Assembly (NCBI RefSeq): GCF_016743815.1
Contig: NZ_CP061035.1
Coordinates: forward strand, 2,978,501-3,042,500
From: Sphingomonas aliaeris
GTDB taxonomy: Bacteria; Pseudomonadota; Alphaproteobacteria; Sphingomonadales; Sphingomonadaceae
Direction of reading: 5' to 3'
DNA length: 64,000 nucleotides
Below the pieces are notes generated by a model. It did not search any database. It worked only from the letters and a program-made list of their open reading frames with translations, and was not told the origin of the DNA. Positions within the stretch are counted from its first letter, which is position 1; each line of letters starts with the position of its first letter. The translations under genes were made by a program, and so were the position numbers. Below, one piece after another: positions 45,056 through 53,798 of the stretch.

Positions 45056-45243
45056 TTACGATCTTCCAACCAGCGATATTCTGCGAAGGCCAGATGCGCA
45101 CGGAATGCTTAAGGGCGGGTAACCAAACGAGTTTTTAGCGGGTGGGAGGGCGCCCGATGGCTCAGCCCCACCGACATAAAGTCGTGATGAGCGCCGGAAA
45201 AAACCAAGGAATCGAACATCATCGGTCGACTCTTCACAAATAA
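45056..45243. other. intergenic region upstream of precursor ORF and repair pair
   Basis: Divergent promoter region of about 190 bp between the 49-residue ORF (minus) and the radical SAM gene (plus). No convincing protein-coding frame; includes a T6/A6 tract near 45200-45206 and an AT-richer stretch ahead of the LexA box. Confidence 0.4.
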
Positions 45244-45258
45244 GAACATATAGCGAAC
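45244..45258 (+). promoter_or_regulatory. LexA (SOS) box, GAAC-N7-GAAC
   Basis: GAAC-ATATAGC-GAAC is an exact match to the alphaproteobacterial LexA operator (GTTC-N7-GTTC on the other strand). It ends 2 bp before the ATG of the radical SAM gene, so LexA binding would block the transcript start region of the repair pair. No separate ribosome site is visible, so the transcript may be leaderless. Confidence 0.75.
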
Positions 45259-45260
45259 CG

Positions 45261-46514
45261 ATGGCGCAACTCGACGTTCAGCAGAAACTGGAGATTTTGG
45301 CGGACGCCGCGAAATATGACGCGTCATGTTCGTCATCGGGCACGTCGAAACGAAATTCCCGTGACGGCAAGGGCGTGGGATCGACGGATGGCGGGATGGG
45401 CATCTGTCACGCTTATGCGCCCGACGGCCGATGTATCTCGCTGTTGAAGATTCTGCTGACCAACAGCTGCATTTTCGACTGTCACTATTGCATCAACCGG
45501 AAATCGAGCAATGTCCGGCGCGCGCGCTTCACGGCCGAGGAGGTCGTGCGGCTGACCCTATCCTTCTACAAGCGCAATTATATCGAGGGCCTGTTCCTAT
45601 CGTCCGGCATCATCCGTTCGTCCAACTATACGATGGAGCAGATCGTCGAGGTCGCGCGAAGCCTGCGCGAGGATCACCATTTTCGCGGGTACATCCATCT
45701 GAAGACCATTCCCGACGCCGATCCCGAACTGGTGCATCAGGCGGGGCTGTATGCCGACCGCGTGTCGATCAACGTCGAACTGCCGACCGCATCCGGACTG
45801 AAGCGGCTTGCGCCCGAAAAGTCGGATGTCCGGATTGCGAGCGCGATGGGCGAGATGAAGACCGCGATCGTCGATACCGCGGACGCCAGCAAGCGCTACA
45901 AATCCGCGCCCAAGTTCGCACCCGCGGGCCAGTCGACCCAGATGATCGTCGGCGCCGATGCCGCGACGGACGGCGATATCGTGCGCAAGGCGTCGACGCT
46001 GTACGACCGGTTCGGGATGCGGCGCGTCTATTATTCCGCGTTTTCGCCGATCCCCGATGCCAGCGCGATCCTGCCGTTGCAGCGCCCGCCGCTGATGCGC
46101 GAACATCGATTGTACCAGTCGGACTGGCTGATCCGCTTCTACGATTATTCGACCGCCGATGTCGTCGCGGCGGCGGACGATGCGACCGGCATGCTCCCTC
46201 TCGATATCGATCCGAAGCTCGCCTGGGCGCTGAAGTTCCGCGGATCGTTCCCGGTCGATGTGAACCGCGCACCGCGCGAGATGCTGTTGCGCGTGCCGGG
46301 GCTTGGCGTGAAGGCGGTCGACAACATTTTGACGGCGCGTCGCTGGCGCAAGCTGCATCTGGCGGATGTCGCCCGTCTTACCGCGTCGATCACCAAGGTT
46401 CGCCCGTTCCTGATCGCGGAGGACTGGCGTCCCGTAGCGCTCAGCGACCGGGCCGACCTGACCAGCGTCGTCATGGCGAAACCCAAGCCGAAGCAGATGG
46501 AACTGTTCGGGTGA
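45261..46514 (+). CDS. putative DNA modification/repair radical SAM protein
   Basis: Radical SAM protein of 417 residues, of the group always paired with a UDG-family gene. The cluster motif C-x3-C-x2-C is in SCIFDCHYCINRKSS (about residues 71-85). The N-terminal LADAAKYDASCSSSGTSKR is typical of the group. Near the C-terminus a helix-hairpin-helix, LRVPGLGVKAVDNILTAR, suggests DNA binding. The reaction is unknown; relation to spore photoproduct lyase is only by fold. It overlaps the downstream glycosylase gene by 4 bp and lies behind a LexA box. Confidence 0.88.
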   Translation: MAQLDVQQKLEILADAAKYDASCSSSGTSKRNSRDGKGVGSTDGGMGICHAYAPDGRCISLLKILLTNSCIFDCHYCINRKSSNVRRARFTAEEVVRLTLSFYKRNYIEGLFLSSGIIRSSNYTMEQIVEVARSLREDHHFRGYIHLKTIPDADPELVHQAGLYADRVSINVELPTASGLKRLAPEKSDVRIASAMGEMKTAIVDTADASKRYKSAPKFAPAGQSTQMIVGADAATDGDIVRKASTLYDRFGMRRVYYSAFSPIPDASAILPLQRPPLMREHRLYQSDWLIRFYDYSTADVVAAADDATGMLPLDIDPKLAWALKFRGSFPVDVNRAPREMLLRVPGLGVKAVDNILTARRWRKLHLADVARLTASITKVRPFLIAEDWRPVALSDRADLTSVVMAKPKPKQMELFG

Positions 46515-47903
46515 AGACCGTCCGTCTCGCGGAGCCGGACGATTTTGACGGCTGGCGCGATGCGGCACGCGCGCTGGCGGTGGACGACGTACCGCCGGGC
46601 GACGTGATCTGGCAGGTCGGCGACGCGGCCGAAGACCTGTTCGCAGGTTCCGGGCAGACGCTTCCCGCCCCGCCCGCCGATCGCCTTTCCGTTCCCCGCG
46701 CCTTTGTGACCCTCGCGCGCAAGGCCGTCCTGCATCGCACGCCGGAACGCTTTTCGTTGCTCTACACGGCGCTCACCCGGCTTCGCACGCAACCTCGCCT
46801 GATGGACGACGCCGCCGATCCACTCGTCCGTCGGCTGGAGGGTCTGGCGCAGGAGGTGCGGCGCGATATCCACAAGATGCGCGCGTTCGTCCGGTTCCGG
46901 GAAGTGGATGAGGAGGGCACGCCCCGTTTCGTCGCATGGTTCGAGCCCGATCACCATATCGTCCGCGCCAATGCAGCGTTCTTCATCGATCGATCTCGCA
47001 TCGATGCACTGGTCGATCCTGACGCCGGATCTGTCGATCCACTGGGATGGTGCGCGGCTGGAACAGGGGCCGGGTGCGGTCAAGAGCGACGCCCCCGGCG
47101 GCGATCCGATCGAGGATGTGTGGAAGACCTATTACGCCTCCATCTTCAATCCAGCCCGGCTGAAAGTCGGCGCGATGTTGAAGGAGATGCCGCGTAAATA
47201 TTGGAAAAACATGCCGGAAACGGCGTTGGTATCCGAACTGATCGCAGGCGCGCGCGCGCGGGAGAGCGGAATGATCGACGTCGCACGATCGCAGGTCGGC
47301 GGAAATATCGAGGCGGCCTTGGCGGCGCTTCGCGACGAGGCGGCCGGCTGCACGCGCTGCCCGCTGTATCAGGATGCGACGCAGACGGTGTTCGGCGAAG
47401 GCCCCGTCGATGCCCGCATGATGTTCGTCGGCGAGCAGCCGGGCGATCAGGAGGATCTTGCCGGACGCCCGTTCGTCGGCCCCGCGGGACAGGTGTTCGA
47501 CCGCGCGATCGCCGAGGCCGGAATCGATCGGGCGCGGGTCTACGTCACCAATGCGGTCAAGCATTTCAAGTTCGAACAGCGCGGTAAAAGACGCATCCAT
47601 TCGAAGCCCGGCGCGGGGGAGATCACCGCGTGCCGCTGGTGGATCGATCAGGAACGCGCGCTGATCAAGCCGCAGGTCACCGTGGCACTCGGCGCGACCG
47701 CGGCGCGGAGCCTGCTTGGGCGGGTCGTGACGATCGGCAAGGAGCGTGGGCGAGCGCTGGAACTGCCCGATGGCGGCGGGGAAGCGTGGATCACCGTGCA
47801 CCCCAGCTTTTTGCTGCGGTTACCGGACGAGGTTGCAAAAGCGGAGGAATATGCGCGGTTCGTGGAGGATTTGCGCACCGCCGCCGCGCGTGTTCCCGCC
47901 TGA
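46511..47903 (+). pseudogene. DUF4130-UdgX uracil-DNA glycosylase fusion, frameshifted
   Basis: Fusion of an N-terminal DUF4130-type domain (GTG 46511, VKTVRLAEPDDFDGW) and a C-terminal family 4-like UDG. The frame breaks in the GATCGATC stretch near 46987-46998, between AAFFIDR and LASMHWSILTPD. The UDG domain keeps FVGEQPGDQEDLAGRPFVGP, the UdgX-specific loop KRRIH (47586-47600) and the HPS motif. Family knowledge: the His of KRRIH lets UdgX bind covalently to the abasic site after uracil removal. Restored length is about 464 residues. Partner of the SAM gene. Confidence 0.85.
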
Positions 47904-47915
47904 TCGGAACGCCTT

Positions 47916-48701
47916 TCACCGCTCGGGCGGCTGGTCCCCTTCTCCGCCGAAATCGCGCGTCACTTCCCAGTGGTGATCTTCCTCCACCACGGACGAGACC
48001 TTCCGCCCCGCCGCATCAGTGCCGGGGCGATAGCGAAACCGCTTTTCGATCAGCGCGCAGGTCACGGCGTCGATCTCGGCAGTGCCGCTCGACCGCGTAA
48101 CGCGACAGTCCTGCGCGCGGCCCTTCGGCGTCACGGTGTAGCGCACCCATACCGTTCCACCGATACCGGCCCGCGCCGCCGCCTTGGGATAGTCTCGGTC
48201 GTAGATGCGGCCGGATATCTGTTCGGCGAACGTCCCTTGTCCACGGCTGCCCTGCCCGTTTCCGAAGCCGCCGCTCCCCGTGCCTTCGCCTTGTCCGCCG
48301 CCGCCCGTGCCGGGGCCCTCCACCGGCGCGGCGCCGGACGCGGCCTGAGCGCCGATACCGGCGACCGGTGCGGCAAGGATCGGCGGCGGAATCGGCGGCG
48401 GTGCGACGGGCGGCGCGACGATTTCGCTCGGTTTGGCCTCGCGATTTGCGGGGGCGGCGGCGCCGGTCTTGCGGGGATCGCGAGCCGCTTTCCTTTTGGC
48501 CGGTGCGGAGGGCGGCGGAGGTTCCGGCGGCGCCAGGTCGAAGATCGTGAGCGGATCGCTGACCTGCCGGATGAGATCGGGCGCGAACCCCACGACCAGC
48601 GCATAACCGATGACGACGTGCAGGGTCGCCACCGCCACACCGGCGAGAAGACGGTCCCGCGGGTCGCGGCCCGCGCCGTAGGATGCATCAGGCTGGCCCA
48701 C
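47916..48701 (-). CDS. TonB-family energy-transducing protein
   Basis: A 261-residue inner-membrane protein. A basic N-terminus and one membrane helix (LLAGVAVATLHVVIGYALVV) precede a long periplasmic Pro/Ala-rich rod (PPEPPPPSAPAKRK, VAPPPIPPPILAAP) and a Gly-rich stretch. The C-terminal TonB fold is DRDYPKAAARAGIGGTVWVR with YTVTPKGRAQDCRV. It would link the proton-motive force to TonB-dependent receptors; no exbBD is adjacent, so the partners are elsewhere. Convergent with the UdgX gene. Confidence 0.85.
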   Translation of the reverse strand: MGQPDASYGAGRDPRDRLLAGVAVATLHVVIGYALVVGFAPDLIRQVSDPLTIFDLAPPEPPPPSAPAKRKAARDPRKTGAAAPANREAKPSEIVAPPVAPPPIPPPILAAPVAGIGAQAASGAAPVEGPGTGGGGQGEGTGSGGFGNGQGSRGQGTFAEQISGRIYDRDYPKAAARAGIGGTVWVRYTVTPKGRAQDCRVTRSSGTAEIDAVTCALIEKRFRYRPGTDAAGRKVSSVVEEDHHWEVTRDFGGEGDQPPER

Positions 48702-48787
48702 GGATCAGCCCCTATCGGGACGCGCATGAACGCGCGCTGGCAATTGGGGCTTCCCTTCGCGGCGCGCATCGCGCATCGCACGGCCCC

Positions 48788-49417
48788 ATGATCGAGCACA
48801 TCCTGGGCATCCTTGCCGGCTTCACCATCTGGGTCATCTCCAGCGGAGGGTATCTCGGGATCGCGATCCTGATGGCGATCGAATCCGCCTGTATCCCGCT
48901 GCCATCCGAAATCATCATGCCGTTTGCCGGCTATCTCGTCTCGACCGGTCACTTCGATCTGTATCTGGCCGCGACGGCGGGGGCGCTGGGTTGCAACCTG
49001 GGGTCGATCCCGGCCTATGAGCTCGGCAAGCGTGGCGGTCGCCCGATGATCGAACGCTGGGGCCGCTACGTGCTGATCGGCCCGGGCGAACTCGACATGG
49101 CAGACCGTTTCTTCGCGCGGTTCGGAAATTCGGCGATCCTGATCGGCCGGTTGCTGCCGGTGATCCGGTCGTTCATCGCCTTCCCCGCCGGGGTGGCGAA
49201 GATGAAGCTGCTGCCGTTCCACATTTATACGTTCGTCGGGTCTTGGCCGTGGTGCTTCGGCCTCGCCTGGGTGGGCATGAAGCTGGGCGACAAATGGAAC
49301 AGCGATCCGCGCGTGAAAGCGGCCTTCCACAGCGCCGACGCGATCATCGCCGTCGTGCTGGTCGCAGCCGTGGGTTTCTACATCTGGCACCGCGTACGGG
49401 GCTTGAAGCGCCGCTGA
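48788..49417 (+). CDS. DedA-family membrane protein
   Basis: A 209-residue inner-membrane protein of the DedA/VTT family. Typical elements are AILMAIESACIPLPSEIIMP, the gap helix GALGCNLGSIPAYELGKRGG, and GRLLPVIRSFIAFPAGVAKM with conserved Arg and Pro. DedA proteins affect membrane homeostasis, and some are lipid flippases (family knowledge). The ATG at 48788 starts the conserved protein; in-frame sequence upstream is the antisense of tonB. Divergent from the TonB gene. Confidence 0.9.
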   Translation: MIEHILGILAGFTIWVISSGGYLGIAILMAIESACIPLPSEIIMPFAGYLVSTGHFDLYLAATAGALGCNLGSIPAYELGKRGGRPMIERWGRYVLIGPGELDMADRFFARFGNSAILIGRLLPVIRSFIAFPAGVAKMKLLPFHIYTFVGSWPWCFGLAWVGMKLGDKWNSDPRVKAAFHSADAIIAVVLVAAVGFYIWHRVRGLKRR

Positions 49418-49450
49418 TAGCGAGGCGGCCGGTGGTTCGCCCTTCGCGGC

Positions 49451-50149
49451 CTAGCCCGCCCGAAGCCTTGCCGCCGCCGCCCGCGTACGCGCTTCCCGAC
49501 CGGGCGCTGCCCTGGCCGCCATCGCCTCGTACCGCGCGAGGGTCGCCGCATCGGCACGGGCCGGCGATCCGCTGTCGAAGGGCGGTGCGGGGTCGTATTC
49601 CAGACTGAGCTGCACCAGCCGAGCATGCGCCTCTCCCCGGATCGCGGCCATCAGCGTGAAGGCGAAATCGATCCCCGCCGTCACGCCGCCGCCGGTCGCG
49701 CGATTGCGATCGATCACCACGCGTTCCTTGACGGGGATGGCCCCGAATTCCGACAACAGGTGATGCTGCGCCCAGTGCGACGTCGCGCGATACCCCGTCA
49801 GCAGTCCGGCCGCGCCAAGCAGGATCGATCCGGTACAGACGCTGGTGATCCACTGCGCCCCCGGTGCCACGCGGGCGACCCAGGCCATCGTCGCATCGTC
49901 CTCGATCGCGTCGTTCACCCCGAACCCGCCGGGGATGCACAGGATATCGGGCTGGACCGCATCGGCGAACGTCGCGGTCGGCAGCAGGGCGAAACCGGCG
50001 TCGGTCATCACCGGATCGGCCGTCTTGGCGACGAGATCGACGGTCGCATTGCCCAGCCGCGACAGCACTTGTGCCGGGCCGGTCAAATCGAGTTGCGTGA
50101 CGTCCGGGAACAGCAGGAACGCGATGCGGATCGGGGAAAGCTCGGTCAT
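49451..50149 (-). CDS. DJ-1/PfpI-family protein (isonitrile hydratase-like)
   Basis: A 232-residue class I glutamine-amidotransferase-like protein. PDILCIPGGFGVND is the oxyanion strand-loop, and the nucleophile elbow is SVCTGSILLGAAGLLTG with Cys as the likely active residue. Downstream are THHHW-like SHWAQHHLL and DRNRATGGGVTAGIDFA, the pattern of isonitrile hydratase and AraC-N-terminal DJ-1 domains. No DNA-binding domain follows, so it is the stand-alone enzyme type. Exact reaction unproven. Confidence 0.82.
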   Translation of the reverse strand: MTELSPIRIAFLLFPDVTQLDLTGPAQVLSRLGNATVDLVAKTADPVMTDAGFALLPTATFADAVQPDILCIPGGFGVNDAIEDDATMAWVARVAPGAQWITSVCTGSILLGAAGLLTGYRATSHWAQHHLLSEFGAIPVKERVVIDRNRATGGGVTAGIDFAFTLMAAIRGEAHARLVQLSLEYDPAPPFDSGSPARADAATLARYEAMAARAAPGREARTRAAAARLRAG

Positions 50150-50239
50150 GGGGGCGCTCCAATCGATGGCGACATGGGTGCCCAGGCGAACGGCGTCTCT
50201 TCGGTCTGCGCTCCCCTGTGGTGTCCCACGTCTCGCCAG

Positions 50240-51709
50240 TTACGCGACCGCCGCCAGACTATCGCGCCGCGCGTCGTCCGACAAGTCGGCGCCGCGCCAT
50301 GTCAACCAGGCGAGCGGCAGCGCGACGACGAGATATAAGGCCAGGCCGAACCCGGTCTTCCATCCCCACCAGTCGCTCGGCACGGTGCGGATATCCAGTT
50401 CCAGAAAGTGTTTCAGGATCGGATCCCACAGGGGAAAGGCGATATAGTCCGGTGCGGTGATTTCCGCGGCGGCGATCGCGAGATTGATGAAGGCGCTGAC
50501 CGCCAGCAGCGCGCCAATCCACCGCCGCGCGGTCCGACCGCTGACGGCCCATAATGGCCCCAGCCCGAGCGCGAGGAATGCCATTGCCGGCATGGCGTGG
50601 CGGGGGCCGGTAGAGTAGCCGCCGTTCCAGTAGAAATACGAGGCGTTGTACAGCAGCATGACGATCGCCAGCGCCAACGCCATGATGCCGAGGTCGCGGG
50701 TGTCGGGCGTGCGGATCATCCGCGCAAGGCCGAAGGGCGCGAGGATCAGGATCGGCGCTACGAAGATCAGCCCGCGCTGCGGACCCGCGATCAACTGGAA
50801 CAGGATGTCGAGCCGGGGATAGGTCAGGCCGAACAGCCCCTGGTTCATCCCGTCGAAGCCGACCACGCCCTGATATCCGATCCGCAACCACTGCCCGAAC
50901 GCGATCTGGTTATAGACCAGCATCGGGCTGAGCAGCACGAGACCGGCGAGGACCGTGATCCCCGCGAGCCGCAACCTTTCCGGCGCGGCCAGCGTGCGTG
51001 TCCGCCATATCGCCCATAGTCCGATCACGCTGGCGGGGAATATCGCGGTCAGTTCGATCAGCAGCGCCAGGCCAAGCGTCGCGCCGACCATGACCGGATA
51101 GCGCAGGCGGGCCGTTTCCCGTGCGCCGGACGTGCCGCGCCACACCGCCCAGGTCGCGATCATCAGCAAGGCCCCGACCGGCGCATGGCCGAACAATGTC
51201 GTCGACCATCCCCAGGCCGGTGTCGCCATCGCATAGGTGAGGGCCGCGACGAGCCCGGCCTTCGCGCTGCCGGTGATCCCGGTCGCCATGTCGAGCAGCA
51301 GGACGGCGGCCAGTGCGATCAGGATCGCGCTCGTCGTCGCGATCGTCAGCAACTGGCGCAGGCGGAGGTAATCGCCGAACGCCGGATCGCGCAGGCCGTA
51401 TCGGAAGCCGTCCGACCTCTGCCCAGTCACTGGATCGGCCAGCCAGACGGAGGGCATCGCGAGCAGCGTCATCCCGGGCATCTTGTCGGTGTAGATATGG
51501 CCGTTGAACTCGGCCTTATCGATCGTCAGCGTCTCGAATTCGTCGATCGTCGCATCGCCGCGTTCGACGAGCGATATGGCCGCGAACAGGCGCGTCGCGC
51601 TGTTCGGATTGCCTTCATACGATCCGAACCAGATGCAGGAGAACCAGACGAGAAGGAACAATCCGATCGCCACGCCATGCGGCCCGCGCGCCTGTTGCGG
51701 CTGCATCAT
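50240..51709 (-). CDS. polytopic membrane protein, GT-C glycosyltransferase-like
   Basis: A 489-residue protein with about 11-12 transmembrane helices. An acidic loop after the first helix (GNPNSATRLFAAISLVERGD, TIDEFETLTIDKAEFNGHIY) is reminiscent of the first periplasmic loop of GT-C transferases that use lipid-linked sugars, but a decisive motif is absent. I assign only the fold type. It is followed 4-5 bp later by the DUF2306 gene upstream on the same strand, so the two are probably one operon. Confidence 0.65.
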   Translation of the reverse strand: MMQPQQARGPHGVAIGLFLLVWFSCIWFGSYEGNPNSATRLFAAISLVERGDATIDEFETLTIDKAEFNGHIYTDKMPGMTLLAMPSVWLADPVTGQRSDGFRYGLRDPAFGDYLRLRQLLTIATTSAILIALAAVLLLDMATGITGSAKAGLVAALTYAMATPAWGWSTTLFGHAPVGALLMIATWAVWRGTSGARETARLRYPVMVGATLGLALLIELTAIFPASVIGLWAIWRTRTLAAPERLRLAGITVLAGLVLLSPMLVYNQIAFGQWLRIGYQGVVGFDGMNQGLFGLTYPRLDILFQLIAGPQRGLIFVAPILILAPFGLARMIRTPDTRDLGIMALALAIVMLLYNASYFYWNGGYSTGPRHAMPAMAFLALGLGPLWAVSGRTARRWIGALLAVSAFINLAIAAAEITAPDYIAFPLWDPILKHFLELDIRTVPSDWWGWKTGFGLALYLVVALPLAWLTWRGADLSDDARRDSLAAVA

Positions 51710-51713
51710 CGGA

Positions 51714-52229
51714 TCAACCGAGCAGCCATTGGCCGAGCATCCGGTGGAACGGGAAGGTGAAGAAGCCGGCGACCAGCAGTGCGCCGATCACCATGCCGCG
51801 GACCGATTTCCGGTGGCGCGGGATGTTGTGCGTGCGCGCGCTCCACCAGATGATCGGCACCTGGATCAGCGTCCAGGCGGAGATGATGTGGATGACGCTG
51901 AACCCGCCGGGATTGGTCAGCCGGATCGCGAAGGAAATCAGGGCAGTGGCGATCAGAGCGACGACCCAGATCGTTCCCAGCACGCGGTGCGGCCGATCGC
52001 CCCGACGGCGCAACAGCATCGTCGGTGTCAACGCCAACGCGACGATGATCGTGACAAGATGCGCCCAGACTGGCGCCGGCACGATCGCCCATTCGGCATG
52101 GCCACGGGCTAGCGCGACGACGACCGCCAATAGAAGCAATCCCGATCCGATCGCCAGCACGCGCTCCGTCATATCGGGCGCGAGCGACTGGACAGGCTTC
52201 GGTTTCGATAGATCCGCGATACTGGCCAT
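51714..52229 (-). CDS. DUF2306-like membrane protein
   Basis: A 171-residue protein with four predicted membrane helices (about 25-45, 50-70, 85-105 and 145-165). A conserved pattern of Arg/His near helix ends (GDRPHRVLGTIW, HIISAWTLIQVPI, RSVRGMVIGAL) fits DUF2306, where histidines may bind heme or metal. Function unknown. It is the upstream partner of the larger membrane protein gene, with a 4-bp gap. Confidence 0.7.
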   Translation of the reverse strand: MASIADLSKPKPVQSLAPDMTERVLAIGSGLLLLAVVVALARGHAEWAIVPAPVWAHLVTIIVALALTPTMLLRRRGDRPHRVLGTIWVVALIATALISFAIRLTNPGGFSVIHIISAWTLIQVPIIWWSARTHNIPRHRKSVRGMVIGALLVAGFFTFPFHRMLGQWLLG

Positions 52230-52318
52230 GATGTCCCCCCAACGGCCCGTCTATACGAACGATCGGGTTTGGAGCCAGTGGCTTGTTTCCATCCGACTTG
52301 CGTCGGATCGCCACGCGA

Positions 52319-52726
52319 TCAGGGCAGCGAATCCTCCATCTGCTTCTGATCCGCCGCCTTCTTCTTGTTCTCGGAACGCGCGCGGTTCGCATTCTGGATG
52401 AAGCAGCCGCTTGCGCCGCCCGGCCCGACTGTAGAACAGCTTCCGATCCCGACCGCACCGACGGTGTCGTTCGACTTGGCCTTCACGGCCCAGGCTTCGT
52501 TTTCCGGAGTCACTTCCAGTTCGCGCAACTCCTTGGGGATGCGGAACTGTTCGTTGGCGCTGCGACGGACACAGACGACGATCTCGTCGCCTGCCTGCGT
52601 GGTCGGGCATTTCTGGTTGCCGTAGATGACCAGCACGCCATTTTGCGGAGCATTTTGCGCTGCGGCGGGCATGACCAAGGCGGCAGACGCGGCGGTGGCG
52701 ATACCGGCGATAAGGGTCAACTTCAT
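52319..52726 (-). CDS. hypothetical secreted protein
   Basis: A 135-residue exported protein. The ATG at 52726 begins a clear signal peptide ([23 protein letters not shown]). The mature part has cysteines in [19 protein letters not shown] and an [14 protein letters not shown] segment, probably two disulfides, and a Lys-rich C-terminal tail. The CP...GDEIVVCVR pattern is seen in many sphingomonad periplasmic proteins of unknown role. Lies 50 bp downstream of coq7 on the same strand, possibly the operon tail. Confidence 0.7.
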   Translation of the reverse strand: MKLTLIAGIATAASAALVMPAAAQNAPQNGVLVIYGNQKCPTTQAGDEIVVCVRRSANEQFRIPKELRELEVTPENEAWAVKAKSNDTVGAVGIGSCSTVGPGGASGCFIQNANRARSENKKKAADQKQMEDSLP

Positions 52727-52776
52727 GGCATCTGCTCCTGTTCGCGTGCCGGCGGCCCATCCGGCGATGATCGTCT

Positions 52777-53313
52777 TCATATACGCTTCGCCGTCGCAAT
52801 TGCGAACCGGCAGCCCATTCGGATCACCGCGCTGAGCACCGGATAGCCGACCGCCTGTTCGGCACCCGCGGCGAGCGCCGTCTCGCGATGCTCGACCTCT
52901 TCCGCCTGGAAATCGAGGATCGCGGCGCTCAGTTCGGGGTCGCCGTCCTTCAATTCGGTCAACTGGTCTTCGTAATGCTTGTCGATTTCGGTCTCGACTG
53001 CGACGGTGCAGGCCATTGCCGCCGCCGGGCTGATCGCCGCGGTCGCCGCACCCAGCGCGAAACCCGCCACGTCCCAGATCGGCTGCAGGATCGTCGGGCG
53101 GACGCCGCGCCGCGCGATCATCGCATCGAAGAACGCGCGGTGGCGCTCCTCCTGGATCGCCATGCCCGCAATCTGCCGCGCGGCAGGGCTACGGTCGCCC
53201 AGCACCGCCAATTGCCCTGCATAGATGCGGGTCGCACCGAATTCGCCCGCCTGATCGACGCGGATCATCGCATCGGTATCGCGTTTCGCATCGCCCGGTT
53301 TCCAACGGTTCAT
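52777..53313 (-). CDS. coq7: demethoxyubiquinone hydroxylase Coq7
   Basis: Di-iron monooxygenase of 178 residues that adds the C6 hydroxyl in ubiquinone synthesis. The iron ligands are visible as repeated E-x2-H motifs: [11 protein letters not shown] (first Glu), [18 protein letters not shown] and [10 protein letters not shown]. The ATG at 53313 gives [21 protein letters not shown] split as family start; it overlaps the dsbB stop in an ATGA arrangement. Presence confirms a ubiquinone-using aerobic organism. Confidence 0.92.
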   Translation of the reverse strand: MNRWKPGDAKRDTDAMIRVDQAGEFGATRIYAGQLAVLGDRSPAARQIAGMAIQEERHRAFFDAMIARRGVRPTILQPIWDVAGFALGAATAAISPAAAMACTVAVETEIDKHYEDQLTELKDGDPELSAAILDFQAEEVEHRETALAAGAEQAVGYPVLSAVIRMGCRFAIATAKRI

Positions 53314-53798
53314 ACCCGGCGTCCCTTCAGAAAATACAGGATCGCCACCGCTCCGCCGAGCGACAGGATCGCGTTGAACCCCGCCAGCGATATGCCCATG
53401 AACGACCATTGCGGCACGTCACACCGTACGATCGGCGCGTTCATGATCCGCGCGAGCATTTCCTCGGGCGTCCCGCCGCTGCCCCCGACGTTCGATGTGC
53501 AGGCGGTGAAACCTTCCCACCAGTGATATTCCACACCGGCATGCATCACGCCGATCACCCCGCTGACCGCGATGGCGATCGCGGCAAGCAGCACCAGCGC
53601 ACGCTTCGCGTTCATGCCCGGCACGACGAAAGCGAGCGCGGCCAGCATCAGCGCGGCATAATGCGGCCAGCGCTGCCAGTGGCACATCTCGCACGGCACC
53701 AGATGGCCGATCAATTGCGACCCCCAAGCGCCCGCCAGCAACGCAGCCGGCAGCAGCAACGCGATCGCACGCGCGGTCCCGAAGCGGTCGCGATTCAC
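53310..53798 (-). CDS. dsbB: disulfide bond formation protein B
   Basis: Four-helix inner-membrane protein of 162 residues that reoxidises DsbA-type thioredoxins with ubiquinone. The first cysteine pair is PCEMCHWQRWP (CxxC), and the second pair is in FTACTSNV and VRCDVPQWSF. The start is a GTG at 53798 that overlaps the ctpA stop (GTGA); its own stop overlaps coq7 (ATGA). It is a plausible redox partner for the two DsbA-like proteins encoded at 38-39.5 kb. Confidence 0.9.
   Translation of the reverse strand: MNRDRFGTARAIALLLPAALLAGAWGSQLIGHLVPCEMCHWQRWPHYAALMLAALAFVVPGMNAKRALVLLAAIAIAVSGVIGVMHAGVEYHWWEGFTACTSNVGGSGGTPEEMLARIMNAPIVRCDVPQWSFMGISLAGFNAILSLGGAVAILYFLKGRRV

Noticed and set aside
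44834..45112. Plus-strand frame after the AsnB-like gene
   Set aside because: Its 5' part is the real AsnB C-terminus in another frame and the rest lacks protein-like composition; the minus-strand 49-codon ORF has the better ribosome site and features.
45195..45225. tRNA-like GTTCGATTCC on the minus strand
   Set aside because: No acceptor, D or anticodon stems can be built around it.
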